Source: Sorghum bicolor (lineage: Eukaryota; Streptophyta; Magnoliopsida; Poales; Poaceae). Taken from it: a DNA stretch of 64,000 nucleotides. Position numbers and translations under genes: made by a program. Location of the stretch: NCBI RefSeq assembly GCF_000003195.3, contig NC_012871.2, forward strand, positions 42,574,434 to 42,638,433. The letters are read 5' to 3'. The notes under the pieces are model-generated. The model saw only the letters and a program-made list of their open reading frames with translations, was not told the DNA's origin and did not search any database. This document shows, piece after piece, positions 1-11,548 of the stretch; within the stretch, counting starts at the first letter, position 1, and each line of letters begins with the position of its first letter.

Positions 1-2601
1 GCACTGCAAACGAAACAAAGCGTTATTTTCGGCATACCAAACAAACAAAGGGGCGACAAGCAGCAGCTAACAAGGCGGCACCCATTACCAGATAATTCCC
101 GGTCCTTTCGACCCAATTCCTCTCCCGCTCGCCGCCCGCACTCCAGCGCACCGGCGAGCTGTTGGCTGAGCTGCTCCTTCTCTTGTCGGAGGCGCGCCAC
201 CTCCTCCTCCAAGTCTGCGTGAATCATAAACTGGTCAGTAAAGCAAACTACACAAGTACGCAAAGCTGCTCGGAGCGTGTGACTAACCTTCTCGCTGCAG
301 GTACTGGTCGCCCAAGCGACGAGTGAGGTCGAGACGACGCTCCTCTTGGGCACTCATCTCGGCCACCTTCTCCCCGACTTCCGACCGCAGCCGGTCTACC
401 TCCGCGGCAAGGGCCTTGTTCTCGGCCACGACGCCTTCTATCTGGTCAAAGCACCGTTTCCGGTACTTTGCCGTTTTCATCGCGCCCTACAAAGCGAGCA
501 TATAACGACCATGCAAGACAAGGCATAGAATGTATAGCAGTACAAAAAGTCGCTTACCTTGACTTCGTCGACGAGGCGCTTGGCCGTGCGCTCCACCCTG
601 GCGGCCTCCTCGGTCTCGGCGAGCTCCTCATGCCCGATAAAGTGATCCCCGCGTTGGCGCCACACATACACGTGTTGGCGGCCATCACGGGGACGACCCT
701 CAATCTCTTCCACCTCGTCATCGGAGGCCGCCCGGGTTTCCTCCTCCTGCGCTGCGCCACCCCCGGTGGTGGTCCCAGGCATTACTGGCCCTCGGACCAG
801 ACCTGGGGAGCCTGCAGCCGAAGAGGTTCCTGCTCGGGGCGGCGTGGGGACTTCACTCCCCCCGACAGGAGGAGGGGTCGGGGATCTTCCCTCCTCTTCT
901 GTGGAGCCAGCTGGGGGAGCCTCTTCAGCTCTGGTCGGGCTGCCTGTTGCAGTCGGTGCCGCGGTCGGGAGCCCCTCGGTGCTCCCAGGCGCGGCTGCAG
1001 CTGTAGGCTGCTCTGTGGTCTGGGGGGCCGTATCTTCAGCAGCGCGGACCGGCTCACCCGTCCCCTGGCTGGCAGCCTGGCCGGGGTCGACATCCGACGC
1101 CGCACTACAGGAACAAAAGTATAATTTAAAAAAAAAGCAAAGAGGAGTCCAAAATACGTAAGTCGAACACTTACAGGTCTGATCGACGGTGGGTCGCGGT
1201 GAACCTCCTCCTCGCCCGGCCGGTCGGCACCTGCGCCCCCATCTCGACAACTTGCGGTGCAGGGGGGCCGCTGGCCACTCGATCAGTAGCGGCCGGCGCA
1301 TTATCTGGGCGGCTCCGAGGCCGTCGGACTAACGACGGCGCAGCCTCCTCGTCGTCGTCGTCGTCGTCAACGATCCGCACGAGCCGACGACGCTTCGGCG
1401 CTTGGCTGCTCTCCGCCGGTAGATCTGCCGGCAACATCGGTGTCGGCAAGGGATCTGCCGGCAATGGCCTTTTCCCCGCTACCCTCCCCTCGGTGGTCGG
1501 GACGGGGCGGGCTTGTTCCTCCTCACTGCTGGTGTAACGAGTACACCTAGCAGCATTGCCTTCTGGCAAGTCTTCTCCCGCAGGATTCTCCATCCCCGGT
1601 GCCAGTGATACATACACTGTGCACCGGTCGACATCGCCGATCTGCAAAAGCAACAAAGATGAGTCAGCTACAGACGATATACGAATGCTAAAACAAAATA
1701 CTCTGCAACATACCTTTGGTGCTGGTCGGCCTAACTTGAAGGCTTGCACCCGATCACTGCCGCGGATGAAGCCTCCGTCCGCAAAGTTGAACAGCTCGTT
1801 CAACAGCCGTTGTACCTCCGCCTTCTCCAAGATCTCCGGTCGCATCCTGGTCGGGTCCACGCTTCCGGAATACTCGTACGCCGAGTGCACCCTCTTCTGG
1901 CAGGGCATCACCCGACGACAAATGAAGTTGCCGACCACGCCAAGCCCATCCAGGCACGACCAGTCGATCAGCTTCATCAGATCCGCCACTTGACCGTCGA
2001 ACTCCGGGCGGTCGGTCCAGCTTACCCTCTTCTCGGGAATGTACCCCACGTCACAGAACGTGGAGCTGCCCGGTTCCTCCCTGACGTAGAAACACTTCCT
2101 ATACCATTCGGTCAAGGAAGTGTTCCATGGACAGTGCAGGTAGTGATTCTTCATTCCATCACGAAGGTTGAGGTACACTCCACCTGCAACCTTGGAGCCT
2201 CCAACTGCTCCCTTCTTCCTCAAGCAGAAAAGGTAACGAAAAAGATCGAAGTGCGGCTCTATGCCAACATAGGCCTCGCACAGATGAATAAACGTGGAAA
2301 TAAGGAGAATTGAGTTCGGGTGCAGATTGCAAATCCCGATCTCATAATACAGAAGAAGACCTTGGAGAAAAGGATGAACCGGAACCCCAAAGCCCCTCTT
2401 AACGAAATCTTCAAACACGACGATCTCACCGGCACGAGGGTCGGGGAAGCTTTCTCCTTCCGGTGCTCTCCAGCCGCCGAGCTCCGAGCTGTGCAGGAGT
2501 CCCATGTCGACGAGGTCACCGAGGGATTTGGTGGTGCTGCGGGACTTCTTCCACTCCTTGGCCATCAGTTCAGCCCTCTTCTTGGCGTTGCTCTTCGCCA
2601 T
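1..2601 (-). CDS. Antisense accessory gene of a gypsy element (putative gypsy-type transposon domain plus coiled coil), 3' partial
   Basis: A multi-exon gene on the minus strand that runs off the left edge. Exons placed by splice consensus and frame are 2601-1714, 1641-1175, 1104-558, 486-288, 214-89 and 3-1. All junction phases agree and no stop interrupts about 743 codons. The first intron (72 bp) is itself open. The ATG at 2601 is chosen because TATAAAA lies 111 bp upstream; an in-frame ATG at 2910 lies beyond that box. Residues about 55-230 resemble the PF04195 domain, with the motif HPNSILLISTFIHLCE at 94-109. A proline/alanine/acidic linker follows, including a run of aspartates from a GTC microsatellite, then a coiled coil in exons 4-5. 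The function of the family is unknown. It lies antisense to the retroelement that carries it. The intact frame suggests recent activity or selection. Confidence 0.7.
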
Positions 2602-2711
2602 TGGAGGTGAGAAGTGGATTTGGGTTACGAAGATGCAGGTGATTGAAGGAGGTGAAAATGGAAGGCTTGAGGGCAATGGCAGGGTAAGGAGCACAGGCGG
2701 GACTGTCAGGC

Positions 2712-2718
2712 TTTTATA
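2712..2718 (-). promoter_or_regulatory. TATA box of the antisense accessory gene
   Basis: TATAAAA on the minus strand, 111 bp before the ATG at 2601. It would place transcription start near 2685 and give a leader of roughly 80 bases. It supports the 2601 start. Confidence 0.5.
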
Positions 2719-3010
2719 ACCCGCAACTCCACCTCTCCCACTTCCCGTATTCTCGGGAAGTGGGCGGGCCATGCGGCGGATGCGGCGTTTCGGTTTATAA
2801 TGATTATAGACAATTAATGCGGCGAAGTTTTCGTACCAATTGATGGTTCCCTTTTTCTCAAACCACGCAAAGGGCGGCTGTACAGTTGCCAGGCGCAATG
2901 TTTCATGCATCCATCTGACAACCCATCAGGAGGTCTCGTTATGTCAACTTTAACTGAAAAGATCGTTTCAATAAAAAGAAGACAAATATGCTAGAGAGTC
3001 AACAGTCCGG

Positions 3011-3290
3011 GGACTGCACCGACCACCGAGCACTCGACGCTCGGGGACTGGTCGCCCAGTCTATCAGCTCGGAACTTCAAGGACTGCACCGACCACCGAG
3101 CACTCGACGCTCGGGGACTGGTCGCCCAGTCTATCAGCTCGGAACTTCAAGGACTGCACCGACCACCGAGCACTCGACGCTCGGGGACTGGTCGCCTAGT
3201 CTATCAGCTCGGAACTTCAAAGACTGCACCGACCACCGAGAACTCGATGCTCGGGGACTGGTCGTACAGTATAGCAACGCAGAATTCTAA
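3011..3290 (+). repeat. Tandem array, four copies of a 70 bp unit
   Basis: Units start at 3011, 3081, 3151 and 3221. The first three are nearly identical and the fourth has several changes. Each unit contains CTCGGGGACTGGTCG. Degenerate partial units with the same core continue to about 3375, and the core recurs near 3550 and again next to the LTR at 3841. The array lies between the antisense gene promoter and the 3' LTR. Confidence 0.9.
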
Positions 3291-3854
3291 GGAGCGCACT
3301 TGGTGCTTGGGGACTGGTCGTCATACTATTATACACCCGGGGACTGGTCGATTAGTCTATTCAATTGCAGACGGACTGGTAAATTCAATTTTTTAGACCT
3401 TGCTACAAGGCTCATACTTCGCCTTCCAGCAAGCTCGGAGACTACATCGGTACGATGCATCTGGCGATGCATTTCAGTTACAGAATTTCTTTGAGGACTT
3501 TTATTTTGACCCTGGCACCACGTGCCTACGTCACCTACTACCAGGCTCGGGGACTAAGTGGGCACACTTCACCTTGCGGTGAATATGCTTGCTTTTTTGA
3601 TGTTTATACCTTTCAAAAAAGTAAAGTGGGCACACTTCACCAGGAAAGAAATCTTTTTTAATTTAGAGCACCACGCATTCTTCGAACAACTCGCTTCTTC
3701 GATGTCAATGTTGATCAACTGTCTTTTGAGTTGGTCAAAGAACCGTTGCAACTGTTTGGGCGACTTTCCCACTTATTGAAGACGTCAAGTCTCACTGATC
3801 GAAGAAGCTCAAGACGGCGTGTTACATCACAATACATGGTGCTCGGGGACTAGC

Positions 3855-4314
3855 TGTGGGGGTATAAACCCCTATACCCTTACGGCTAGACTTGGGCCAG
3901 GAGGCTTGGCCCATTACGAGACGAGTTCAAGGCTTGATCCGACAGCCTGGAGTTTCGCGCAAGGAAGCAAGATGTGGAGATCAAGCAGGATTCTAGTCGG
4001 TTAGAATAGGAATTGATATCGAACTATCTATGACAATTGTAACCGACTAGGATTAGTTTCCATATCTGTAACCCTGCCCTTCAGACTATATAAGGAGAGG
4101 CAAGGGACCCCCCTAGGACATCATATTCTCTCAACACAAATCAATACAACCAGACGCAGGACGTAGGTATTACGCCAACTCGGCGGCCGAACCTGGATAA
4201 AAAGCTTGTCCGTGTCTTGCGTCACCATCGAGTTCGTAGTTTGCGCACCGTCTACCGATAAACTACTACCGTGGGTATACCCCAAGGTAGACTGCCGACC
4301 AGCTTTCGTCGACA
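3855..4314 (+). repeat. 3' LTR of the gypsy element
   Basis: Begins TGTGGGGGTATAAACC and ends TCGTCGACA, 460 bp with TG...CA ends. TATATAAGG lies at 4087-4095, followed by a GC-rich leader, as expected for a plus-strand LTR promoter. The other LTR is outside the window. Confidence 0.7.
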
Positions 4315-5197
4315 CGGGGGCCAGTAGAAATGAAACTTTTCACTGGTGGTTAATTGAGAACCGGCCGTAGAAATCGATGTGTTATGTCAACCGCCTGTGG
4401 AAAGGCTTATCCACAAAATATAAATTAGGTCAACCTTCGCATTTTTTTGAGTATAGTCGTGCGCTACGCGGCCGGTAGGATTCGAACCCGCAACTTCTCC
4501 CTTGCGCGTAGCCTCCTCTACCACTCCACTCTTTACTCACTCGGGTCTATAGTAGAGTTTGGTTCCCATATATTATCATAAACCGAGCAAACATTGATTG
4601 TTTGAGGCCTTAAACGGATTGAAATGAAAAAACATGTCAACTATAAAGTTATATAACTTGTGAAGATCTACAACTTTTATATTGCTAGTTTCTTCATTCG
4701 AGGTTAATTATAAAATTTGAAATTCAAATTTGACAAATTCGAACGTAGAATTTCAAATGAAAAAAATTATTAACTACAAAATTTTATAACATTTTGAGAT
4801 CTACAACTTTTATTTTGGCGGTTTTTTATATCATTTGGAAAACACAAAAAATCAATTTCAAATTATTTCTACAGCCGGTTTTTTAACAAACCGCAACTAG
4901 AAATTCTATTTTTAGTGATAGTTCCTTAAGAAAACTACCAATAAAAATACATGATTTCTATAGACGGTTTTGTTAGGAGAACCACTAGTGTAAATGAATT
5001 TTCACTTGCGGTTTTCTTAAGAGAACCGCCTGTGAAAATGCACCATTTCCACTAATGGTTTTCAAAACCAGTAGTGAAAATTGTTTTCTACTGGTGGTTC
5101 TGGTGTCAGGCCCGCAGATTTCTTTTCACATGCGTTTTTTAATTCAAACCTCCTATAAAAAAATCCACCGCTAGCATAGATCTTTTTCGTACTAGTG
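4315..5197. mobile_element. Right end of a CACTA-type DNA transposon
   Basis: The segment ends with ACTAGTG at 5191-5197; the reverse complement starts CACTAGTACGAAAA, a CACTA terminal sequence. Inward are repeated short motifs in both orientations around 'aaaaccgcc', 'ctggtggtt' and 'ttcacttgcggtt', typical of subterminal repeats. The left end is not seen; the gypsy element at 1-4314 probably inserted into it or replaced it. No coding capacity is visible in this stretch. Confidence 0.6.
4441..4545 (-). other. tRNA-like patch (possible SINE or tRNA pseudogene)
   Basis: The minus strand carries an A-box-like GTGGTAGAGG (4524-4515) and a perfect B box GGTTCGAATCC (4488-4478) 26 bases apart. 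It ends in a short A tract (4448-4442). The stems do not pair well enough for a functional tRNA. It could be the head of a tRNA-derived SINE or a decayed tRNA gene. Confidence 0.35.
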
Positions 5198-5441
5198 TAC
5201 ATGCGCAGAAAAATATAGTTTACAACAATTCTTTTGACTACAATGTTACAAAAATTAAAACATGTATACTATATATGTAATGCATATGCTCTTTGATCCT
5301 CCCCAGCACCACTAAATATATTAGCGACCGAGCAATCAGTGCAGACAAATAATATGCATACGTAATTGGCATGCATATGTTCCCTGGATTGATCAACTCT
5401 GATCCAATAAATAATAAATATATATGATTGTGAAGAATCAA

Positions 5442-6068
5442 TCAAAACTCTACGTTGGCCTGGTAGGTTGCGGACTTGATGTTGGGCTTCTTCTTGGGTG
5501 AGATGCTGTCGAGGACGAGCGCGCAGTGCACGTTGACTTTAACCTGGCGGAGGTCGAGGGAGCCGAGCTGCAGCTCCACGGGGACGCTGACGAAGATGTC
5601 GAGTGGGATGTCCCCGGCCTTCTCGCTCTCCTCCAGCGCCTGCTGCAGCCCGGAGCCGAAGCCGTGGCGGCCCTCCATGGAGATGTCCATGACGGTGACG
5701 TTCTTGTAGCCCTGGAAGAAGGCCGGGAGCTTCCCGGAGCACAGCGGCGTGCCGCGGTAGGAGACCACGGTGTGGGAGCCTTCGCCGTACTTGATGGTGA
5801 TCATCTCGTTGGGATTCTCGGCGCGCACGGAGGCCGTGAGCTTGACGTAGAGCGTCAAGTCGGAGGATTTAAAGTCGAACTGGGAGACAGACATGTTGCT
5901 CACGGAGTAGGACGGCGCCTTGGGTTTGTAGACGAAGAAGAAGTAGGCGGCTGTGCCGGCCAGCACCGCCACGATGAGCAACAGGAAACAGCAGCACCAG
6001 CAGAGGCAGCCACAGCAACCGCCTTTGTCCTCGTCCTCAGGGTACCGAGGGACGCTGCGCTTACCCAT
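5442..6068 (-). CDS. NDR1/HIN1-like (NHL) protein, LEA_2 family
   Basis: Single-exon gene of 208 residues, the usual size for the NHL family. A short charged cytosolic tail (1-17) is followed by a cysteine cluster CCGCLCWCCC (18-27), probably acylated. One membrane helix (28-47) and YKPKAP come next, then an external LEA_2 domain with the family NPN motif at 85-87 and FFQGYKN at 117-123. The C-terminus is basic and lacks a clear GPI signal. Members sit in the plasma membrane and take part in pathogen, hypersensitive and abiotic stress responses. The start is the first ATG after a TATA box at 6412-6401. It is the only ordinary host gene I recognise here, with transposons on both sides. The family call is secure; the specific paralogue is not determined. 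Confidence 0.9.
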   Translation of the reverse strand: MGKRSVPRYPEDEDKGGCCGCLCWCCCFLLLIVAVLAGTAAYFFFVYKPKAPSYSVSNMSVSQFDFKSSDLTLYVKLTASVRAENPNEMITIKYGEGSHTVVSYRGTPLCSGKLPAFFQGYKNVTVMDISMEGRHGFGSGLQQALEESEKAGDIPLDIFVSVPVELQLGSLDLRQVKVNVHCALVLDSISPKKKPNIKSATYQANVEF

Positions 6069-6400
6069 GGCTTATTAGTTAGCTGTGTAATAATAATAAA
6101 TTATTATTTGTTAGGAACGTCGCCCTCCGGCCGCCGGGCTCCGACTCTCCGAGTTAGAGGCCGGCGTCGACGGGTGGCCGGGAACGGCGGGTGGTGTTAA
6201 GAGCAGAGGCCGTGCAAGGGAGGGTCATATCTTGGGAGTTGCTTTTTTGTAGGCCAGGAAAAAAGCTCTGTGGTTGGGAGAAGAAGCCGGGAATATGATG
6301 TAGGTACAACAACGGTGAGTGAGTTCCACTCCTAAATATGTCAACGTCCAAAAATGATTATACGACGGTAAAATAAAGCAAATAAGAAATGTGTCATGCC

Positions 6401-6412
6401 TATTTATATATA
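6401..6412 (-). promoter_or_regulatory. TATA box of the LEA_2 gene
   Basis: TATATATAAATA on the minus strand, about 330 bp before the ATG at 6068. It implies a leader of roughly 300 bases. I see no better candidate nearer the gene. Confidence 0.45.
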
Positions 6413-6745
6413 CACCCCTAGACGGTTCATAACTTTAGCTCATTTTGAACTGGTCCGATAACATTAAGGCTAATAATATAACTCGCTTGCTGGCTATAAG
6501 GTTCGATAATGGTTACTTCTTCACTATTAATACATGACCCAATGTCTCTATCAAAGAGATTCTGTATTCTTGTGCCTAAAGCAGCTGTAAGCTTACAGGC
6601 AGTTTCTCCTCTATATATCTCCTCAACCCTAGCATTTAGTCACCTTATAGGCTATTATTATACTTGCTCTAAATAAGTGGCACATGTTCAGTCTAGGAAG
6701 CAGGTGGATGGCGGCAGCCGACGATTGGACCATGGGTGTGCTAAC
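6413..6745. other. Intergenic stretch upstream of the LEA_2 gene
   Basis: AT-rich, with no open frame or repeat that I can assign. It separates the LEA_2 promoter from the LTR of the neighbouring copia remnant. Confidence 0.5.
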
Positions 6746-7009
6746 TGTTGCGAGTAGAATTGTAAATGCAAGAGACAGATAGGTAGTAATGAACTCGGTG
6801 TGTTTTCTTTATTGCATTGATTGGCTATTTATACATAGTCAGAGAAAAGTGAAAATCTTCCCCAAGTAAGAAAGTCCATGATCGAGTCGTTGGGGGTTCC
6901 TGTTGGGGAACATGTCTTCGCGAACCTCCTTTCCTTCTTTGTGCTGTTAGGATACGACCTCAGGGAAGTATCTGGCGAGATAAGATCACCCCGCATATTA
7001 ACCATAACA
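6746..7009 (-). repeat. 3' LTR of the copia remnant
   Basis: On the minus strand it starts TGTTATGGTT at 7009 and ends CAACA at 6746, 264 bp. It contains TATAAATA (6833-6826) and AATAAA (6813-6808) in the order expected for an LTR. The purine tract AAAGAGAAG precedes it. Confidence 0.65.
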
Positions 7010-7409
7010 CTTCTCTTTGATCGAATTGCTTGTTGAGATCAATTGATCATATTGCTCCTTCAAAAAATCCTGTAGGATTAAAATGAGAAAAATACGTGTG
7101 TGCTTGTGCTATAGGAAAACTCCTTAGAACTGCTTGGGAAATGAAGGAGAAGGTTATAGCACTTAATGATTGCCTTATTGTAAATTAATATGAGAAACCT
7201 TTTCAAGAGAAAACTCATGTTGTAGTTTAGAGAACAATATGTGTCTTTGATACTCATTTAAAAACCCCTATGGGAAAAATAAGGATATAACACCCTTGTG
7301 TTAATATTACCTTATTAAAAACTCCTTATGAGAAATTGTGAAGAAAAACTCATGAAGAGAAAAGAGTGCAATATGATATTGTAGACATGCCAATGTCTAG
7401 GGGATTTCT

Positions 7410-7651
7410 CACCCTGAACTCTGCACATCCCTAAGTCATCACATACCAATCCCTTTGACACATTTTCCAAATGAGAAAGTTGGTGGGGACTTAGTGAATA
7501 GAGCAACGAGATTGTTGCATGATTTAGTTTTCAAAATATCGATATGTCCATTTTGTTGTAATTCATGAGGATAGAATAACTTTGTATGGATGTGTTTGTT
7601 GATATTGTTCTTGATATTGCATCTCTCCATCTGTGTAACACAAGCCGCATT
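7410..7651 (-). pseudogene. Copia RNase H C-terminal fragment
   Basis: The minus-strand frame shows the C-terminal copia pattern: a KTKSCNN segment, then LFTKSPPT and KGIGM. Stop codons replace the residues after KGIGM. It is the downstream half of the RNase H domain; the upstream half lies at 10459-10860, beyond the inserted solo LTR. Confidence 0.65.
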
Positions 7652-10458
7652 GTAACACCCTAAAATTTACTTCATTTGAAATAGAGTTAAAATGATTTAA
7701 TTTTGTATTTTTGTGCTCATTGAAATATAGCAAAAATATTTTTTATATTAAATTAAAATTCATCATATGATTTAGTAACATTGTTGTGCATACATGCTGA
7801 CGCATACGATTTGATGTAATGTTTCCTTGTTGCTCTTTGTGTGCTGATAGTAAGAAAAGTATTTAAAATACGTTTGGTAGATTGATCTTCCTTGACCAGT
7901 AAGTCTTTATCTTTTTCTACAATCAAATTCCTAGTTTCTCAGCTCAAGATTTCATTTAGAGTCTCTCAAAATCTTTTTTTGCATATCTCGTCACTCTCGT
8001 CACTCCTTTCAGTTTCTCATCCATCAAGCAATCTCTACAAACTCCTTAGAAATTTTTCCGGCCTTTTTCCGTGAGCATAATCTAATTTTTAGATGTTTCG
8101 AATTATCTTATTATGAGCTCCAAATACTCTGTTTGGGTTCCTCATATTCCATAATGTCTGTATGATTTTTTTCCCTGAATTTTCGGAGCTTTTGAAGCAT
8201 TTTTCGGGGCTTCAAAATCAATTCTGGACTTTTCTGTAATTATTTTAATCTTAAAATTTATTAAATTCTAAATAATAAAATATCTCTTTTTCTTTTTAAT
8301 GCTCAACATCCATGTAAAATAATTTCTATAAATCTTGAAGAAGCAGACACGGGATAGGATTAGGGTTTTATTCTCAGTCCATCCGCCGCCGTCATCGTAG
8401 ATATTAATCTGTACTACTTTGAGTTCGTCTCCGGAGTCTCTCACCCTATCGGATTCAATTAGGATGGTGCTGTTTCGATCTACAAAAGCTACCACACATG
8501 CACGCAACTAGGCCTGAGGGGATTTGCTGTCCGCTACGGCCGTTCGTCCAGGAAGTCTCTCTCTACGCTGCTGGGCTGCTGTTCGGTGGCTGGCTGCGTG
8601 CTGCTGTTCACGTGCTGGTTGCAGGGTCATGAGGCTTGGTGTCGTGGAAAATTTTCATCTGTGCACGTGAATCAAGGGCAGCAAGTTGCAGGAGCTTCAT
8701 GATCGTGAGGTGATTTCAGCTCTTTGTCTCTGTGCTGCACGCTAACGAAAGGTTCCAAGGCTCAGTCGATCTGCGTGGTGAAAGATTAGTATTGAATATT
8801 TTGGCCAAGGCATGGTACACTATCCATATCCACCTTTTGTCGATGCATCTGTATCTATCTACTTTGATTATCATTAGTGTTCCATCTGTTGTCTGACTGC
8901 ATGCTTCCATTACGATGCCCAGACATCTATACACCTGCAGTCCATCTGCTTCCAGCCTTGAAGATCAGCAAGCAAGCAAGCTCATCAATCACCTAGAGAT
9001 CTAAATGCAAATAAGAGCTATACATACGTACACACGAGCAAGTTAATTCCTCATGCACCCTAACAGAAGCAATTGACCAATGGGAGGATATATGTCCACA
9101 ATTTTATTAAGTTCGTGTAAGCCCTTTATCTATCCACCTCGATCCACCGTAGTTTCACATCTAAATTCCATTTTGGTTCAATCTTGTTGTATTGCGCTCG
9201 TGGTGACGTGATCTGTGTGTTAGTGTAGATGTTTTCCTCTCACATATTTATTTCTTTTGCAATTTGCAAGGATAAAGCTTAATAACTTATTTAGTAAATT
9301 AGGAGATAACATTTATAAACTTTTCATACTGTTTTTATATGATTGGTGTATTGTTCTAATTATAGCCTTGTTTGCTTCATGTATGTTTGTCTCCGTATGT
9401 TTGTGTGTTGATGATCGATGATCGAGTTTAGTCGGAGAGTAGTTTTTGGTGATCAAGATCAAAGCTTTGGCAACAAGTAAGACCAGCATAACCAAACGGA
9501 TAAGCAAGAGCAACTGGATTAAGGCAAGTATAGCATTTTGATTTTATTTCTGTGACCATGATCCTGTGACTAGATTAATGTTAAGTAATAAATGGTAAAA
9601 ATGACTTTTTAACAACTTGATGATTTGTCTGTACGTGATCACCCGGGATAACAGTGCAACCATGAGGGCTATAATGCCTCTGGCTTTAGCTCAGTATGAG
9701 GACCTTTTTCTAGCTTGTTAGCGGTTACCTTAAATGGCATAAGAATGGCTAGACACGTTGGGTATAGTGTGGCCTCTGTCCGTGTGTATAGGCTGCGGGT
9801 TATGTGCCATGGAAGGGGGGCTCTATATCTGCCTGCCGAGTGAATCTAATGGCCCTAACTTGTTAGACGAAACCTTTGAAAGGCTTCATAGTGATCCCTG
9901 CCGACCTTCCTTGGAAATGGGTTAAGAGGCTGATCACCTCGGGCGAAAGGGTAAATCATGACTCATGGGTAAAGATATACAACCTCTACAGAGTGTTAAA
10001 ACTAGTATACTAGCCGAGCTCACGGTCAGGAGCGGCCTTGGGGACATCTATATTAAGGGTGATGAATCTTGTGTGTTAAATATGCTCATTGTTTATTATT
10101 TAATGCTTTACATTATTTATGTCACATTGATCATGAGATTGTGGGAGCTATATAATCTAGTTGCTATACTTGTGGAGTTCGACATGGACTCACTCTTGCT
10201 ATTTCCCCCGTACTTCAGGAGGAGTTTAGTTTTGTGATCAACCAGTCAGTTGGATCCTGTAGAGAGAAGTTAATACCCGAAGTTGGAGTTGTCTATCCGC
10301 TATTTGCTTTTAAAGGTTATCTCTTTTATATTATGTATGTTATATAACTTATGCATTGTCTTTTGATATTACCCTTTATTTGTAGCTATATGTGGGATTT
10401 GACTTCTAAAACTCATATATGTGCATATCTGATTTTGTCCTTAAAATCGGGTATTACA
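7652..10458 (+). mobile_element. Solo LTR of a Tekay/Del-like gypsy element
   Basis: Starts TGTAACACCC, ends CGGGTATTACA and is flanked by the 5 bp duplication CGCAT (7647-7651 and 10459-10463). It interrupts the copia RNase H frame exactly. It is 2807 bp with no second internal copy of either terminus, no primer-binding site and no gag or pol. A single long LTR left by recombination is therefore the simplest reading. No supported gene lies inside. Confidence 0.75.
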
Positions 10459-10860
10459 CGCATTATCTTCATAGATAATGGTTGGAGCTGTGATAACTTT
10501 AAGACCACATGACTGTTGTATGTGGTTGATCATTCTGCAAAGCCAAACACACTCATGTGAGATCTCATATAGTGTGACTATTTTAGAATGATTTGTGAAT
10601 GTTGTTGCCAAGGTCTGCTTGAATGATGTTCATGATATGGCGGTTCCATTTTATAAGAATACAAAACCTATTTGTGATCTACCATTGTGGGGGTTTCATT
10701 GATATCCAGCATCGATATGTCCTATCATATCGGAACTTCTTCCTCTTTGGAAGAATAGTCCGAGATCCCTTGTTCCATTAACATATCTGAGGATCTGTTT
10801 TACTCCTATCTAGTGTCTCTTGGTAGGAGCAGCACTGTGCCTTGCTAGCAAATTCACTAC
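10459..10860 (-). pseudogene. Copia RNase H upstream fragment
   Basis: The minus strand reads through degenerate RNase H sequence (YVNGTRDLGLFF, then IQQSCG and a YEDNA end) with several stops. The frame joins that at 7651 after removal of the solo LTR and one target duplication. The reverse transcriptase upstream is absent. Confidence 0.6.
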
Positions 10861-11548
10861 GAAAGCAATGCAAGGCTTAGTGATATTGGTAATCTAACTA
10901 CGCTATGCATAAACATAATTCTAATCTAACTATGCTATGCATATAATCAAAGTATACTAATAACAATATAATCAAGAACATAAGCAAATATAATAAAGTC
11001 ATGTTTGATATAATCAAATAGATCAAAGTCATATTCGTAAAGTCATATACTAGCGCCCTCTTTTCCTTTTCTAGTTTTTTTGAATTTGTTTTCTCATTTC
11101 TTTTTCTAAATTCATTTGGACTATTTTAAAACCCTTTTCACCTTTTGCTCCCAAAACAAAAGTTGCTCTAAATAAAAAGTTCTACAACTTTGTTTCAAGT
11201 TGTAATTCCAATTCCCAACAGAATTTGTATTACCACTTAAAACTAGTTCTAGGTTTTCAAATAATTTCATTTTAAGGAATTTTGTATAAAAGCCATTTCT
11301 CAATTTCTATAGCTCCAAAAATTTCACAAAATTACTCTTAATTCTTCTAACATATATTTCAACTTATTTTAGGCATCACAAGGATTTTTCCAACAAGCAT
11401 ACTATTTTTATCATATTTAATTAACATAAATTAAGCACATAAAATCACACTTGAATGAATGGCATGCTCATATGATGCTATGCTTGATGAGAATGCTTAT
11501 GTATGGGTTTATGAGACTAAGTGCATGCTTAACACCTAGGGTGTTACA
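10861..11548 (-). repeat. Gypsy LTR fragment in minus orientation
   Basis: The right edge ends GGTGTTACA at 11548. Read on the minus strand it begins TGTAACACCCTAGGTGTT, matching the first bases of the giant LTR at 17586 and then diverging. AT-rich and without a gene. The left edge is unclear. Confidence 0.45.

Larger units (their letters stand above)
1..4314 (+). mobile_element. 3' part of a Tat-type Ty3/gypsy LTR retrotransposon
   Basis: The window opens inside this element and holds only its 3' portion: an antisense accessory gene, a tandem-repeat zone and the 3' LTR at 3855-4314. No gag or pol is seen; they would lie to the left. Antisense extra genes with a 'putative gypsy type transposon' domain and tandem arrays before the 3' LTR are described for the Tat lineage of Ty3/gypsy, which is why I assign it there. 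The lineage call is inference, because no reverse transcriptase is available to place it. No primer-binding site follows the LTR at 4315, so the LTR is a 3' copy. Confidence 0.65.
6746..10860 (-). mobile_element. Ty1/copia remnant with short LTR, 5' truncated and split by a solo LTR
   Basis: Read on the minus strand it starts near 10860 inside the RNase H region and is interrupted at 10458-7652 by a later insertion. It resumes at 7651, ends its coding part near 7420 and reaches a 3' LTR at 7009-6746. The 5' LTR, gag, integrase and most of the reverse transcriptase are missing. Several stops make it dead. Confidence 0.7.

Noticed and set aside
477..1124. Plus-strand open frames opposite the antisense accessory gene
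   Set aside because: They are shadows of GC-rich exon 3. The minus strand has phase-matched splice sites and recognisable domain order.
2310..2910. In-frame ATG at 2910 as start of the antisense gene
   Set aside because: It lies upstream of the TATA box at 2718, and the translation between 2910 and 2601 looks like non-coding sequence.
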